Positions 24,345-45,525 are shown, counted from the first letter of the stretch. The stretch is DNA of 64,000 bases from Nemertoderma westbladi (GCA_032718475.1 JAUCBJ010009125.1:51002-115001), one strand, 5' to 3'. Notes: generated from the sequence alone by a model not told the origin. Program-made: numbers and translations.

Positions 24345-25284
24345 AGAGTTGATTCTTGGTAGCGATCTAAAAGTAAACTGTACAGTACCTACTGAACTAA
24401 ATAAACTATAGAATCGGATGAGAATAGGAATGAGATGAGATGAGAATGGGGAGATAGCGGAGTGAGATGAAGGTCCAATGAGAATGTGGAGATAGCAGAT
24501 CAGGATTGGACATGATCTTTAGAGACAGCGGGTTGCTATTACTTGTTTCGTTCTTGCAAAACAAATTTTAAAGTTAATAAATAAATAGAAGTGTTTTTTA
24601 AACTTCTAATGTGATGTAGACATATTGAGGCTTCTTTCAAGCTATGTTTTATATAGACTTAAGATCTGCAATTTTATACCTTTAAAATTACGGCTCGGGG
24701 TTTTTTTTGTACCTGACGTTTTCGATGCTTCTCATTTGGAATTTGCAACTCATTTTGTTTTTTGCGGATTGGACCTAGAAGTTTTCCCACATTCATGTCA
24801 CTTTCCGCATGTAACTTTTTGTGCATAACATTTTTTATCGATACCGGTATTTTAGTTTGGTAATAAAGACCCACCACCCTCTCCCCCTTCAGTTAGTACT
24901 ATATCAAAAAGTTGCCGAATATTATAAAAGCTACAGCTGACATTTTCGAGTATTGTTTACAAATATAAATATAATAGAAATAATTTACTGCACAGTGCAC
25001 AAACTTATCTAATAAAAATACTACTATAATACAGAGATATGCAACAATAATTATTTAAATATATGCAACAATAATTGTTTAAGTATGGTGACAAAAAGTA
25101 TCACGCAAAATTTTAAGGATAGTGTACAATTAAACACTTTCTCTCAGATATACAGTATATACTTAAATTATTGTTTTTATTCGAAGAAACTTTTATTGTA
25201 AATAATTGAATTTATTGTATTGCATTGGTGCTGAATGCCTTTAGCTGTACAGATGTAGGCCTAAACCTTGTGAGGTCAAGGGAA
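24345..25284. other. AT-rich non-coding stretch
   Basis: It contains a degenerate gagatgagaatgg tract (24415-24500) and otherwise unremarkable AT-rich DNA. No exon was recognised. Confidence 0.4.
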
Positions 25285-25605
25285 TAAAAGTGACGAAATA
25301 ATACACGTTCGTGGGGACTTCGCGCAGCACGAGGCCTAGTTATTATATACAAATTAAAATGCAGCGACTGTATCACAAAATCAGGTTTTGAGAAATTTAC
25401 CCACACCACCAATCAATCAAAGAAAGGTGGACAGTACGTGTTCACCCCTTTTAATCTCCCCCCCCCCCCCCCCCCCCACCCTTCCCAACCACCAATACAT
25501 AACCGCGACATCTACCACCCACGGAAGGGTAGCACGAACTTATTTCCAATCGCACGTTAAATATGCAAAGCCAGGTGGTTTATAGGAATATAATAAACGC
25601 AGTAC
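25285..25605. repeat. Dispersed repeat copy, inverted relative to 1-330, with poly(C)
   Basis: Near reverse complement of the window start, including the 20-C run at 25458-25477 and cttcgcgcagcacgaggcc. A piece of the same word family is also at about 4600. Confidence 0.85.
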
Positions 25606-25699
25606 TCGTTTTCATTATAAGCCTCTTTGCGTTCGTCCTGTTTTGTATTTAAATATATTTCTTAAACGCATGCTAGGACGATCTTTATAATAATAATAA

Positions 25700-26865
25700 C
25701 TAGGGATGCGATCAATATGTGAAGCCAGGTGGTTTATATAATAATTTAGTCAACGCAGTACTCGTCTTCATTATATGCCTCGTTGCGCTCGTCGCTTGTC
25801 CTGTTTTGTCATAAAATATTTTTCCTAAACGCAGACTGACGATCTTTATACAGTTATAACTATGCGAAGTTTCGAAACTGTGCGAGTAACTGTTGATACA
25901 TCTATGTGGAGATGTGTGATACAACGCCAACGCATCGTATGCTGATGTAGTAATATGGGTATTGAAATAATATTAAATCAATGTACACTCTTAAAGCTGC
26001 AGCGAAAAAATGTAGCTAATTTCCTAGGTTACATATAAAATAATAATATTATTTTTTAAGAACATTAATTTTACTACTTTGCAAAAATTCAATTAAAAAA
26101 TAACCAGACATATACATTGTGGAATAAACTATTTCAGAAGCCTACAACAGCCATGCCATGGATTGTATTTATGTTATTATATCTGTCATTTAACTGAGAT
26201 AGCAATAGTAGTAATAGTCGAACGGTTATGCAGCCCGTCCAGCCTATAATAAACACAATTCAGTGATTGGGCTGGAATAGCAATACTGGTAGCCTCTATT
26301 ACAATTCCTCTCAGGTTATTCTACAGCCACAACTCCCAGCAGCTAGCTCCACACCAGCAGAGACTTGACCAATAATGGGAAGGATTAAATTTGTACTCAA
26401 TAATTGTGCGGTTTAATTACGTTTAGATCAATTAAAGACACATTTATTAAAGCAAATCACTTAAACTAATTAAAAACTATAATAGAATGGCGTATGGGGA
26501 TTATATCTGTATAATTTTTAAGTATAATTATTTAAATCTTATACTGTAAAACAATTAATTTCCTTTAAAAGGCAGGTTGAAAATGGCGTTTTCACCGTAA
26601 TCAACTTAATTAACTAATTAACTGCTATTATCTTAGCTTCTCGAAGGCCACACGGAAATTCTACTTGGAAAATTTCTAAACTTTTGCCAAACAACATGTG
26701 TACCAAGTTTGGATAGATTTCATCAAAGATTGGCCGAGTTATTAACGTTTAAAATTGAACACGACAGAACGACAGGTTGATTAATGGTACCACTACGCTA
26801 AGGCTCACTCACTTCGTGGCTCGCCCCATCACTTCGTGGCTCGCCCCACACAGTATTATGTCCTG
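25700..26865 (+). repeat. Dispersed 1.15-kb repeat, copy 1
   Basis: Nearly the same sequence is at 51540-52655, and its second half at 35035-35475. Shared words include atgtagtaatatgggtattg, gtacactcttaaagctgcag and gtgtaccaagtttgga; the end is ctcgccccac. No coding; probably a non-autonomous transposon of unknown class. Confidence 0.85.
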
Positions 26866-26869
26866 GAAT

Positions 26870-27570
26870 ATAATACATAGAATATAGTCTACGGCGATAT
26901 CTTACCAGTTACACCCCAGTTATTCTTCATCGAATCTTAGTGGTTTGTTGGTACTGATGGAAAGCTGACCATGCGTGGATTCCAAATGTGTAACTTAATA
27001 TCTCAGCTAATCGTTGATAAATAGCTGTTCGATGGCCCAGAGGCCACCGTTACAGCATTGCGTAGCTATTCATACATAATTAAATGTTCCAGAATTATTC
27101 TTGTTGCAGTGTTTGGGGTAGGCATTAGGGGATAGACCAGGAAATATACTGAGTGCCATGAGGACATCACCAGAGACTGATGTGGTGTAACTGGTGCAAC
27201 ATCGACGGAGACACTTTTTTAAACGCTTGAGGCTAAAGGTTGTAAGCGAAAATAAAAATTCTACTCACCCAATACGGAGGGGGGGAGGTGAAACTATCTT
27301 TAAATGTCCTGCAATATCATACAGATTAGTAGATTACTCCGCTGGTACAACAGAGTGTAAAATGTTTCAAATACTAAAAAAATTACTTATTTCATCGCAA
27401 GCAATAATTATAGAAACCATAATTATAGTGATGGACTATAAGACTTGAGGGATGTCAATACTACTTAACCGGCATTTAGAAACTCAGCAAAATCACATTA
27501 GTATTAAAATGTGTGCAATTCAACGCATATGTGATGGTACTACACTAGCACACAATTACAATAATCACCT
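26870..27570. other. Stretch downstream of PCMTD, nothing coding recognised
   Basis: Contains the likely PCMTD 3' UTR on the minus strand; a clear poly(A) site was not fixed. Confidence 0.4.
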
Positions 27571-27571
27571 A

Positions 27572-35689
<8,118 letters not shown>

Positions 35690-36890
35690 TCAATAGTAGT
35701 TTATGAATCAACTCTTCTATCTCTGTATCTTGTTCTAGGCAGCTAGGCCCCAGGCCTGTTATATCATAAACTGATAACCAGATAACAACAGCGTAGGCGT
35801 ATTGTGTTTAATGTACATACCAGCATCAGCATGCTCCGATCCTGATCCTGGATACCGCAGTACCGCGATACCGGCTGCCGGCTGTCCGGTACTACAGTAC
35901 TACTACTGTCTGACTGTGTACTGTACTACTACACAGCACTACAGACATTGGACATCCCGCTTTAACGCTGTCGCAGTATGCAGTACAGCAGTAGGCAGTA
36001 GGCCAACTGTGTTTCACAGGGAAAACAGTCAGGTAAAAGGACAGGCCCTACATAATATTCGGTTTCTGGTGTCAGTTCCCTCCGCGGTCAGCCAGTCTGC
36101 AGTCAGGGATTTTACTATTATGCTGATATGAAACTCAGAAACTCGCTGGTGGTTACAGTACCGGTACTGGCGGCTTCAACCCTAACTAGATTAGAACTGT
36201 CATGTAACCGGTATGGCTGTAGGCCTATGTATGGTACGGTAACGGTATCTAACCCTAACCCTAAGTCATAATCTAAGAAATTTTGCGGATTTCAGACATT
36301 ATTGCTATGTAATGTGGGATGGTTATGACTTACCGGTCAGCGGGTATAGCGGCATGGTTTACACAGTTACATGACGGTTTTAATTATGGTTGGGACCTGA
36401 CCAACTATAGCACTAACCAAACCAAAATAATAAACCAAATACGCATACCCCACAAGTCCCGGTACTGTAGGCGTTTTAAATGAAACAATGTATATTATAT
36501 TATCACATCTACTGTATCTATCAATATTCGGTTGCAGCTGCATTACGAACGCTAATCGACAAAATTGCAACTCCCTGCTTTTACACATGACTTTCTCAAG
36601 ATCGTCTCGAAGGCCAGTGTCCTTTTGTGAGTAATATCCATGTATTTAAGGTTGCGGATTGACGTCAAGAGCGGCGTGAGCAAATTATTATTATGTTGAG
36701 CCTCCAGGCAGCCAGGGGGCTGGAGGTAAGGTTAAGGTTGAACTGAGGTGAGTGTCTTTTTAAATGTCATTTTAAAATATCATTTAAAAAAAATAATTTA
36801 TGTCCTACGCGCATTTCGCTGGTTGCGGGTGTCTTCGGCGGATTTAATATTTAAATAAAATTCAAAGAAAATTTACAAAGAAAACGACAA
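35690..36890. other. Region upstream of PCMTD, no gene recognised
   Basis: Rich in accggtac and taggccta words. A short ctaaccctaaccctaa at about 36250 is too short to be telomeric. A PCMTD promoter is expected near 35690 but no clear element was identified. Confidence 0.4.
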
Positions 36891-36909
36891 TGGGCAGAAC
36901 CCGTAATTA

Positions 36910-37450
36910 TAGTTAAAGTACAGTAGTATTAATTATTAATTTATTATAGTATATGTGAAATATATAGAAAACCAAAATGAAGAAAATAAGAAGGTTGGTA
37001 ATAACAGGCAAGGCTACTAATTTGTACGTTTCGGCCTTTTTCTTTTCAATGTTTGGTAAAGCACAAAAATGGTTGAAATATGAAACCCAAATACTTGTAC
37101 TGGTTTTCAATATTGATTTCTTCTCCATTTATATTTAAACTTGTCTTTCTTTTTCAAAGTCAATGTTCACTTACGTAAACTTGACTATTTTCGTTTTCGT
37201 GAGGTTTACTAACATTCCATTTTCGTGGCACCACTTTGATATATGTAGCAAGTCCCCCTTGGATATCTTCAGCATTTTTTTTAGAAGAACTACAGACTAC
37301 ATATATCATCAGCTAAAAAGATAAATAGCAGCGTCGATACTGCCTGATGTAAGGTAGTTGCCAGATCGGCTAATATAAAGAGCGTTGGTGACAAACAGTC
37401 CCCTTGGAGAATTCCTTTGAGATGATATATTAATTTGGAAAAGAGTAGAC
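36910..37450 (-). mobile_element. Degenerate LINE reverse-transcriptase fragment
   Basis: Minus-strand frames read GILQGDCLSPTLFILADL, FLADDI and, further on, WVSYFNHFCALPNIEKKKAE. These match the QG-P-LF and ADD polymerase boxes and the segment after them. Stops and frameshifts interrupt it. Confidence 0.7.
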
Positions 37451-37782
37451 CGTTGAAAACACGCACTTAATTTTTTTGTATAACGTTAAGTTATATCATT
37501 TTCGTTTTAACCTAAGTTATAAATTTTGTAAAGTAACATAATTTTATTCTATAAATCTATTAACTGGAGCTCATATTATTGCGGTGTACTACAGGGGAAG
37601 GGTACAGGCTTGGGCCATCTGCCTTTCTTATGCTACATGAATGATACGTTCGTGGGGCCCTCGTACAGCATGTCATGGATGCATGATGTATGGGCGTATG
37701 TTAGCAGTTGGGATAGAAATTAATTTTGAGCGATTAACAAAAGTTGAATTTAACTGGTTTTTATTAATACATGTTACAAGAT

Positions 37783-38085
37783 TATGCAGGTTAGTACTTT
37801 ATTGTTTATTGTTTTGGTTCCCCCAACACGCCTTGGTAACCTGCTCCTTTACTAACCTGCTCCTTGAAATACCAATGGGACCTACCGTTTTTTTGGGACC
37901 TAACGCTCTTTGGGACCTAACACAACTTTAGCTCTTTGTTTTGTATACAGGCCCCAAAGAGCTTTAGGTCACATAGCCATTTAAAGGAGCAGGTTATTAG
38001 TAAAGGAGAAAGTTACAAAGGCGTGTTGGGGGGAACCAAAACAAATAAACGAAAGCTAACAGATGTTACATTATGCAGGTTACTT
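37783..38085. repeat. Imperfect inverted repeat with gggacctaac spacer
   Basis: The arms contain ccaacacgcc...aacctgctccttt and aaaggagcaggtt...ggcgtgttgg. The spacer repeats gggacctaacgctcttt and its partial complement. Arm-like sequences also occur near 6640 and 18705, so it is probably a dispersed hairpin element. Confidence 0.65.
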
Positions 38086-38354
38086 AATTGGGTCTGAGTC
38101 TTTGTTTTGTACTCACCCAACTGTAAGGTTATCATTGAGAAACCGATTCTTTATCTTCCTGTAAATAAACGAAGCGTATCATCAGTTTACCTCCTGAAAT
38201 CAAAACAATTAAGAAATAAATGTATGTTACATTCGGGCTTAGTAATTTGTAGATCGAATGTAACATAGTTATAGGATCCAATGTAACATAATTGAAGTTA
38301 CGTTCGATACGTAATAACTATGTTAAATTCGATCCTGATTACGTTCGGTCTGTC

Positions 38355-38935
38355 ACCCACCCGTACCGACTCATTCACCAACCCGCCCGGCCGAACGGCT
38401 ACCCATTCAAGCCTACCTGTACCAGGGTACCGGTACCGACTTCTGTCTGAAGGTACCGGGCTGCCTGTATATTATTATCATTATGCAGAGGCAGACTCCA
38501 ACTTAACGCATAAATTATCGAACGATCCCACACACTACGACATTCATTCTCGGTCAGTCGGTGGGGTTGACGTTTACAACTCCAACCGTGTTCATTAGAA
38601 TGAACTTTGTGAGTTCCTTCGATTCCCAACTCGGATCGCCTCACATAATCGTGAAGTTGCGGACAATACCTAGATCGCATGGGCGTCCGAACATTCCGCC
38701 CAATGTTAAATTGTGTTCTAAACAAGATATTACAGCGGTGCAACCAGCAACATGTTCCGACAACTCTCTGTCGCTCAGATCAAAAATATTGCCTGTAGTT
38801 AGGGTGAGATTTTCGTTGCCTTTGACCGCCGTTTCCGGTAGACTATCGGGCGGACGCACGATCGTTCGCACCTTAAACCCCCGACCCAGCAGTTGTTCAA
38901 CCACTAGTCGCCCAGTGGGAGTGGCCCCGGGTGAC
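38355..38935 (-). pseudogene. Pseudogene copy of the SDR at 39347-40096
   Basis: On the minus strand, VVEQLLGRGFKVR, DLSDRELSEHVAGCTAVIS and RSVWDRSIIYALSW match the intact gene closely. Frameshifts fall between the blocks, the glycine-rich start is damaged and the C-terminus is missing. It lies head-to-head with the intact gene about 410 bp away. Confidence 0.9.
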
Positions 38936-39346
38936 TATCCAACCGTATCAGTAGTACTATTGCAAGACCTATTTTGCGATAGCCGTACCGGTACTAAATT
39001 AGATTAGATGTACTAAAAAAATAGTTCAACAATCAGCTGATTCAGGTGAGGGTAGTTGTATCCGGTTGCCAAGAGATATGTTATTAATAAACAAAAACAG
39101 CTGTTAGAATTAAATGTTGTTACAGAACAGGCTGCAGTAAGCAAGCAGTATGTGTGAATTCGGTTTGATTGTTATCTGCTTTATATTTACCGTTTAGGGC
39201 CTGCGTATGTTCTCATGCTACTCTTTAGCAACTGATACGGTTTTACAGTTCATACATATATTTATATTACCAGTATTATCAGTTCCTTCATACTACGGTT
39301 GGATGGTCATTAATGTTTCTGCACAGAACGTTTAACAAATAAGAGA

Positions 39347-40096
39347 ATGCCCGGGGTTGCTTTAATTGTGGGTGCGACCGGGGCCACTGGACGACAAGTG
39401 GTTGAACAACTGCTGGGTCGGGGGTTTAAGGTGCGAGCGATCGTGCGTTCGCCCGATAGTCTACCGGAAACGGTCAAAGCCAACGAAAATCTCACCCTAA
39501 CGACGGCCAATACATTGGATTTGAGCGACAGAGAGTTGTCGGAACATGTTGCTGGATGCACAGCTGTAATATCTTGTTTAGGGCACAGAGGAACATTCAA
39601 CGGTTTGTTCGGACGCCCACGCGATCTCGTGTTGACTGCAACTTCACGATTATGCGAGGCGATCCGAGTTGGTGAATCGAAGGAACGCACAAAGTTCATT
39701 CTAATGAACACGGTTTTAGTTGAAAACGTTAACCCAAACGAGAATGAACGTCGTAGTGTGTGGGATCGTTCGATTATTTATGCGTTAAGTTGGATTCTGC
39801 CTCCGCATAATGATAACATACAGGCAGCCCAGTACCTTCAGACAGGAGTAGGCATCGGTCCCGATAGGCCTGAATGGGTGGCCGTTCGGCCTGGCGGGTT
39901 GGTGAATGAGTCGGTATCGGAATACAGTCTACATCCATCGCCGATAACAAATTCGATATTTACCGCAGGAAAAGTTTCCCGGGCCAACGTGGCCCACTTC
40001 ATGTGCGAGTTGGTAGAGAATAGGGATGTATGGGATAAGTGGAAGGGCAGAATGCCGGTGATACTGAACGCTAAACAAGGAAATACTAAAAACTAG
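39347..40096 (+). CDS. Atypical short-chain dehydrogenase/reductase-like NAD(P)-binding protein
   Basis: Single-exon frame of 249 codons starting at ATG 39347. Residues 9-15 are GATGATG, the glycine-rich nucleotide-binding loop of atypical SDRs (NAD(P)H-binding, biliverdin-reductase-B or NmrA-like). The start MPGVALIVGATGATGRQVVE is the first strand-turn-helix of a Rossmann fold, and AVISCLG is the usual loop after strand four. The substrate cannot be told. No classical YxxxK catalytic pair is evident, as in many atypical SDRs. The lack of introns, unlike neighbouring genes, and the inverted pseudogene suggest duplication or retroposition. Horizontal origin is possible but untested. Confidence 0.85.
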   Translation: MPGVALIVGATGATGRQVVEQLLGRGFKVRAIVRSPDSLPETVKANENLTLTTANTLDLSDRELSEHVAGCTAVISCLGHRGTFNGLFGRPRDLVLTATSRLCEAIRVGESKERTKFILMNTVLVENVNPNENERRSVWDRSIIYALSWILPPHNDNIQAAQYLQTGVGIGPDRPEWVAVRPGGLVNESVSEYSLHPSPITNSIFTAGKVSRANVAHFMCELVENRDVWDKWKGRMPVILNAKQGNTKN

Positions 40097-40249
40097 GTTA
40101 CTAGGTTTAATAATATTGTTTCACTTTACAATTTATATGATAGGCCTATCTTATTCATTAAATTGTTGTATATAAATACTACCATACCTACGGAGCCCCT
40201 CCTAAACTAAAGGGACGTTTGGAAACAATATTTTTTTTATAAGTTGTGC

Positions 40250-40830
40250 GCACAACTTAGTTTCTTCTGCGACCAACTTAGTATCTTGAGCTCACAACTT
40301 AATATCTTGAGCTCACAACTTAGTATCTTGTGCGCACAACTTAGTATCTTGTGCCCACATCTTTAGTATCTTGTGCGCACAACTTGTATCTTGTGTGCAC
40401 ATCTTAGTATCTTGTACGCACATCGCACATCTTAGTATCTTGTACGCACAGGCGCAACTTAGTATCTTCTGCGCACAACTTAGAATCTTGTGCGCACATC
40501 TTAGTATCTTGTACGCACATCTTAGTATCTTGTACGCACAGGCGCAACTTAGTATCTTCTGCGCACAACTTAGAATCTTGTGCGCACATCTTAGTATCTT
40601 GTGCGCACATCTTAGTATCTTGTGCGCACAACTTAGTATCTTGTGCGCACATCTTAGTATCTTGTACGCACATCTTAGTATCTTGTACGCACAGGCGCAA
40701 CTTAGTATCTTGTGCGCTCAACTTAGAATCCTGTGCGCACAACTTAGTATCTTGTGCGCATATCTTAGTATCTTGTGCGCACAACTTAGTATCTTGTGCG
40801 CACAACTTCGTATCTTGTGCGCACAACTTA
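40250..40830. repeat. 21-bp minisatellite with a palindromic core
   Basis: About 27 units of aacttagtatcttgtgcgcac. The core ttgtgcgcacaa is a perfect 12-bp palindrome in many copies. Both strands are open in one frame (ILCAQLS on plus, CAQDTKL on minus) because 21 is a multiple of three. Confidence 0.95.
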
Positions 40831-40872
40831 TTAACTACTTATAACTGTGGGGTGGGGGACTGTGATCCAGCA

Positions 40873-43800
40873 GGGACTATGTGGATAAAATACTCTCAAA
40901 TTGTGATGTCCTTGCCCTTTCTCCTTACCTCACCAGTAATAAAGTGTCTGATGGTTGCTCTCGTGTAGGAAGGGGCCAAGGTGGGGTAGCACTTATTTAC
41001 AAGGATAGTAAGTTTACTAACGTAACAGAGGTTCAATCAGAAGATGATATAGTTGGAATCAAAGCATATCATAAATCAACCCATAATAGTCGTGTCATCT
41101 TATCTGTTTATGCGCCTGATAGGAGTAAAGGATAAGGAGCTCTACATTGATCTTCTGGGACGTCTCCAAGCTATTATAGCTGAACATAAAGTGGCAATAT
41201 AATACCCATCATTATCTGTGATGTTCCATTGACAACCTTCAGGGCCCACGTTTCCTTCATAGGAATGCAACTCCACGGGGGAAGCTCTTCCATAACTTTA
41301 TGTTAAACCTCAATCTTGAAGCTGTAAGTACTCACACTATGTTCCAAGGACCAATGCCACTTATTATGGTCCAGGAGGAATTTCATCATGCATTGATTTC
41401 ATTATTACATCAACTTTTAACAAACATATTGTAAAGCAAGGGACAGTCTTCAATATGGATGAGGTTTTCTCCGACCACGTACCAGTGCGAGCTCTACTTT
41501 CATTCCCACCTCTTAGTAACCATGGAGTCGGATCGACTCAGAATGTGCCATCTAGGCGCTTGTACGCTTCAACTGGAATTACGTCAGTAAGCAGAATTTA
41601 CAGTCATATCAGACATATGTAACATATGAATTAACAATTCTATCAGATCAACATAGAAGTGGATTTATGATTGAAGATAGTCTGAACAATTACATGGAAA
41701 GGGTACAGAAGATAATTTTTGATTCTGCATGTAGGAACATTCCTAAAATTCATCTAAAGAAATATACTAAGAAAATCAGGATAAAGAATAAACATCTACA
41801 GGGACGAAGTGTTACCACCAAGGTGCTGTACAACACTTGGCGTCAACGGGGTAAGGGCGAAAATGATGCTTATGGAACTGCATTTAAAGAATCCAAGGGG
41901 TCAGTCCTCCGTCTAAGAAATTTTATATTAAAACAGTAACAGATTGTAACCCAGAAAACACAACGTATACATCCAGTAAAAAATGGAAGATAATTTTGGT
42001 AACACTTCCCCAAGAGAAGCCATCAGACAGACATCAGCCATAATGCCCAACACTTTATTCGCAATGAATTTAAATTAAGATTCCAACAACGCAATGAATC
42101 AGTGGAGATCAACGAATTGGAGGAGAAACTTAGAATCTCTAGTAATAAGTCGGAACATACCTAAGTATAGCTTTGGGAAGGAAGCCATCAAGCGGGCGAT
42201 AAGACTACTCCCTATGGGGAAACCAGCGGATTATTATTCTCTGGTTCCGAAACATTTATTACTTCTTGATCCTGGCATACTAGCAGAACAACTGGAATTT
42301 ATTTTGAATTCATCTTTGTCATTGGGAATTGTACCGATACCGAACATCTTTGGTCGGACAGTCATCAACTGCATCTACAAGGAAGGCAACCGTAGTAAAC
42401 TACTCAGTAATTCGTATCGCCCAGTATCGAGTGTTAGTATCTTTGCTAAGATTTTTGAGGCGCTTATAATGAGTGATCTTATGTGTAATAAAAGTATATT
42501 CCCTGCAGATAGTAGTCAGTTAGCATATAAAAAACAAATAAGCAGAGACGGTTGTTGCAGCAGTCTTGGAAACAATGGAATACTGTACAAGGCGAGGTTC
42601 CCCTGTTTATATATGTAAGATTGTTCGCGCTTTTAGACCTTTAGCAGTTTAACCTGCCAAATTTAGGTGTCTTCTAGGTTATAAATCGACTTTAGCCTAT
42701 GACAAGTATTTGATACACTACATTAGCCGAAGCCAGCCTATGCACGACCATTCACCCACTGGATTTACCCGGGAGACTGGATTCGGATGCTCTGACCTTA
42801 TTGCGGTGTAGGCCTACTGTATTATTCGATTGATCGTTAATATATAATCTCTGACAAATATTATTCACTTTCGGGAAATATTAACAGTTCCTTTAGGACG
42901 TGGCGCTTTAAGTATGTAAACAGAGTTATGACTTACACTAAACACAACGGGATGGCTAATGATTCACGTATAAAGCGCATTCTTTAGGAGATGCTTTGTT
43001 ATCTATCACACTCATGCACACTACCGCACAATGCTGCACACCGATCTGCCGACCTTCACTAATTTTAATCATATATAAGGAGAACGGCAACCGACACATG
43101 TAGTGCCTATGAAATAGCATTAGATTCACTCCAAAACCAATATAATGTAAGTCGCAATTGCTATATGTAACCAGTCTCTTACCTTCAGTATATCAAGAAG
43201 ATTGGGGTTTTATGATTATTTATCGATATTATCCAAATATAACAATATTCCATCAACTGATATAATTAATAACCGACAGTAAATAGCAGTAAAATAATGC
43301 GGTGTTTGTATGTGACCAGGTTTGTTATGAGTTCGTTAGATAGATATAATAACAGTTATACGTTTCTATGATCAAAGCCGTTCTAATGTTTGGCTAAAGT
43401 CTGAAACACAGAATAATTCCACAGCCGGTGTTCTAGGCTTAGGGAAAAAAACACACTGACTGAATTGCGTGAGTTTCTATATGCACTGTCCAACACAAAG
43501 AAAATCGCTCTGATTGGCTGAATTGGCTGAGCCGAACAAAGAACCAAAGCTCCTTGCAAAAAGCTCCACGTGGATACAGCTGATAGATGTCGTCATCTGA
43601 GTTCCGATGTTTAGAGTATTTGAGCTTATTGCGGAGAAAATGGCTTTTTATGTCCGCTAAAGCACACATGCAGACATAGCGGGCAAAATCGCTTGTTATG
43701 TCCGCTAAAATACCTACTCGGTATATTGCGGAGAAAAATAGCTTGTTACATCCGCAAAAGCTTTTACAAAGATTGATCTTGGTGCTGCATTTGAGAGTGT

Positions 43801-44731
43801 TAGTCACCTAACCTTATATCGAAACCTTGAAAACCATATCCATCCCAATGTTCTATTATTAATTATAAGTTATTACAGTCGATGAATTTTCCATTGTAAA
43901 TTTGGCCCCCTTGTTGATTGTTTTGGTTTCAATGTCTTTAATGGGCTGAAACAAGGCTCCCTAACGTCTCCAACTTTTTTCAACCTGGTAACATCACCTA
44001 TGATGAAGTATCTGGAAAGTAGTGGTAATGGGTGTTCTATTGCTGGGCAATGGCTGGGTGCGATTAACTATGCGGATGACTACTTAATTATGTGCTCATC
44101 TCCTAACGATGTTCAAACCTTATGTAATATGTTGAGCTACAAATCAAGGGAACTTTCCTTAGAGATTGAAACATCAAAGACATGTTGGCTTGTCCGTAAT
44201 CCGCCAGGGTGTGTTAGTTGTGCACCCATGTATCTAAATATACTGGGCCAATGCTTGCAAAGGAAGAGTGAGTTTATGTTTCTAGGAGTGAAAATTTTTC
44301 GAAATGTTCGAGATGTCTATCAAGATGTTCGAAGAGATTTAATTTTTACTTCTAACATGTTTTATAGCAAGTCCTGGCCAACTCGGTGGTATCCAATAAA
44401 AACTACAGTATATCAACTCTATGGAGGGCAATTGTTCAATCTCCGATTTTCTATGAGATCTCTGAGTGCCTCTGACATGGAATCTCTTGACTCTCTCCAT
44501 CGACAGTCTCTTCGGAATTTACTTTGCGTTGGACGATACACTAGTAATGCAACGATATATGAACTTATGGGATTGAAAATAATGTCAAGGGCTGATTGTA
44601 AATCTTTCCTGATTCTTGAATATATATCAGGATTTGTATTGGGGATTATGTTACTGAATCGATCAAACAAATGGTCTGAGTTATCCAGGGTGATAATATT
44701 GTCCCCACTGCTCTTTAGTCTGTTTAGGTAG
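40873..44731 (+). mobile_element. Degenerate non-LTR retrotransposon split by a 1.1-kb insertion
   Basis: In order: an endonuclease-like piece (40881-41135; GQGGVALIYKDS, VILSVYAPDRS), a linker (41667-41939), the start of the reverse transcriptase (42094-42618; IKRAIRLLPMGKPADYYS, NSYRPVSSVSIFAKIFE), an insertion at about 42620-43755, then KAFTKIDL, GLKQGSLTSPTFFN, INYADDYLIM (YADD box) and the C-terminal domain to 44731. Several frames are broken, so it is inactive. The insertion ends in imperfect repeats of ttgcggagaaaa and tccgctaaa. No target duplication was found. Confidence 0.8.
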
Positions 44732-44754
44732 TCTGCTTTATAGGCTGGCCTATC

Positions 44755-45525
44755 TGTCATGGTTTTGCTCTATGCCGACGACTGGTGATCTATGGATTCT
44801 GAACAGCAAGCCCTGGGTCGCCTAGCAATAAATTCCGAGGACAACCACTTAACCATGAACCTGCATAAAGCAAAGACGGTGAAATTCCGCAGAGGTGGAC
44901 GATTATCCAAAGTCGATAAATATACGATTTGTCAACAGTTACAACTTCCTTGGGATTGTCTTATCTACAAAATGCTTCGGCCACAATGATAATCTTTATG
45001 AGGCATCACAATCCTGCATGCGACTTATCCTCCGTACAGTAGTTGATCTAAAACCTACTACTGCTATAATCGGCCTGCTGCATTCAAACTGCACATTGAG
45101 ATGCTATGTCAGCTTAACAAAAACATGTTGTCACCATCATGCAAATTACAATTGGCAGGCCCAATGCAGCGGCCATTAAGAATGCTATGTCGGTTTATCA
45201 ACAAAGTTGCACCGGGGCCACAACTCTCTATGCACCATGACTTTCGCGAGATTACCCGCATCTTCAAGGCCAGTCTCCGGCCAGTCAAGGCGTCTTACGA
45301 AAGTCATGGGCTGTCCACCATACGTATTCACTCCATGAGGCTGCCAAAGCACAAGATTGTGCACTGGCTGGTCCTCACGGCGAAAGCAATGTCCTGTAAA
45401 GTGGAGGCAGCTTTGTTATGCTGTAGTAGTGTCAAGCTTGGGGGAACCAATGAGAAACCTCCAATGTTATATAGTGTCTGGTTGGAGATGTGTGCATTGT
45501 TGTAATTGACACAGTGAACCCGACG
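44755..45525 (+). mobile_element. Second LINE fragment abutting the first
   Basis: VLLYADDW, NHLTMNLHKAKTVKFRRGG and YNFLGIVLSTK repeat the polymerase active-site-to-thumb segment already present at 44080-44310. This is therefore a different LINE fused on, not a continuation. Its end (45175-45525) is homologous to 18880-19220. Confidence 0.75.

Noticed and set aside
36249-36266. ctaaccctaaccctaa, telomere-like
   Set aside because: Only about two and a half repeats; insufficient for an interstitial telomere.
40250-40830. CRISPR-like regular spacing
   Set aside because: There are no distinct spacers; the units are contiguous and the genome is eukaryotic.
40371-40844. CAQLSIL-type frame of 157 codons
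   Set aside because: Periodic translation of the 21-bp palindromic array.
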